Shown one piece after another: positions 63,538 through 64,000 of a stretch of DNA of 64,000 nt (positions are counted from its first letter, which is position 1; every line of letters starts with the position of its first letter). The position numbers and the translations under genes are program-made. The notes beneath the pieces were generated by a model, which saw only the letters and a list, made by a program, of their open reading frames with translations, did not search any database and was not told where the DNA came from. This stretch comes from Sphingomonas corticis (GTDB taxonomy: Bacteria; Pseudomonadota; Alphaproteobacteria; Sphingomonadales; Sphingomonadaceae), in assembly GCF_012035195.1 (NCBI RefSeq), contig NZ_JAAVJH010000001.1, positions 466,366-530,365 of the forward strand. The letters run 5' to 3'.

Positions 63538-64000
63538 TGTCAATCGGCGTCCAAAAAGGACCCCCTATCGGCGTGCAAAAGGGACCCCCTTCGTCAAGCA
63601 GCGTGACGGGTATGGGGGTCGCACCGTTCGCGCTGGTTGCGGCGTAGGGCGGGCGTAGCCCGACCGGAGGCGCAACCAGCGCGAAGCGTTCTCTGCGGGT
63701 GCCCCGGGCGTCAGCTTCGGTGTTTGAAGCGCCAGCTGTCGTTGCCGGTTTCGACGATGTCGCAATGGTGGGTAATGCGGTCGAGCAGCGCGGTGGTCAT
63801 CTTGGGGTCGCCAAAGACCGTCGGCCACTCACCAAAGGCGAGGTTCGTCGTGACGATGACGGAGGTCTGCTCATAGAGCTTGCTGACGAGGTGGAAGAGC
63901 AGCTGACCGCCCGAGCGGGCAAAGGGCAGGTAGCCGAGCTCATCGAGCACCACGAGGTCGAGCCGGGAGAGCTGGGCCGCCAGCGTGCCGGCCTTGCCGA
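63538..64000. mobile_element. IS21-family insertion sequence, left end (runs off the window)
   Basis: The end TGTCAATCGGCG begins at 63538 and is followed by two 24-bp tandem repeats (63543-63566 and 63567-63590; ATCGGCGTCCAAAAAGGACC and ATCGGCGTGCAAAAGGGACC starts), the pattern of IS21-family termini. An istB gene follows on the minus strand. The istA gene and the other end lie beyond 64000. Confidence 0.85.
63711..64000 (-). CDS. istB: IS21-family helper ATPase IstB, C-terminal part
   Basis: Partial: the start is beyond the window. The visible end holds [20 protein letters not shown] (Walker B region), [17 protein letters not shown] and a terminal [11 protein letters not shown]. IstB is the AAA+ regulator that recruits the IstA transposase to target DNA. 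Stop at 63711-63713. Confidence 0.93.
   Translation of the reverse strand, partial: GKAGTLAAQLSRLDLVVLDELGYLPFARSGGQLLFHLVSKLYEQTSVIVTTNLAFGEWPTVFGDPKMTTALLDRITHHCDIVETGNDSWRFKHRS

Overview
The window is high-GC DNA that looks like a sphingomonad (Alphaproteobacteria, Sphingomonadales). The grounds are codon use, a TonB receptor beside CoA-ester catabolic genes, and several short intergenic palindromic repeat families (CCCCGG...CCGGGG, CCTTCGAGACGCC...AGGACGAACG, CTTCGACAGGCCCAGCACGAACGG). It has two very different halves, and no rRNA, tRNA or CRISPR array was recognised.

Positions 1-31636 read as resident chromosome. Most genes handle CoA-activated lipids or related carboxylic acids: the end of a FadB-like protein, five acyl-CoA dehydrogenases (two in large/small pairs), two acyl-CoA thioesterases, an acyl-CoA synthetase, three short-chain dehydrogenases, an aminoglycoside-phosphotransferase-like protein, a zinc alcohol dehydrogenase, an amidase and a glutathione transferase. 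Two MFS carriers and a TonB-dependent receptor would bring substrate in or export products. A protein with two TetR DNA-binding domains and an AraC-type regulator are candidate local controllers. A two-component system preceded by an EF-hand protein, a membrane protein and dCTP deaminase (dcd) end this half.

From 31637 to about 63537 there is a dense defence island, starting directly after dcd and ending at an IS21-family element that runs off the window. In order it holds: a retron-type reverse transcriptase fused to a trypsin-like protease; a tightly coupled minus-strand operon SbcD - SbcC - SLATT membrane protein - CD-NTase (CBASS-like) under a divergent WYL regulator with a clear palindrome between them; a ubiquitin-like cassette (unknown protein, degenerate AAA protein, ubiquitin-like protein, E1/ThiF protein, two unknown proteins); a complete type I restriction-modification operon whose hsdS is split at a ten-copy CAAG tract and is very likely phase variable; a GmrSD-like DUF262/DUF1524 nuclease; a complete type I Zorya system (zorA, zorB, zorC, zorD); and a divergent two-gene unit with an ASCH-like and a RelE-like segment that may be a Zorya accessory or a separate system.

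Most likely to contain undescribed biology are the ubiquitin-like cassette (41045-45547), the fusion of SbcCD and CBASS-type genes into one operon (33660-40044), and the two-gene unit next to Zorya (61309-63446). The best-supported single observation is the hsdS repeat switch: removing one CAAG copy joins the two halves into one 422-codon specificity gene with no intervening stop.
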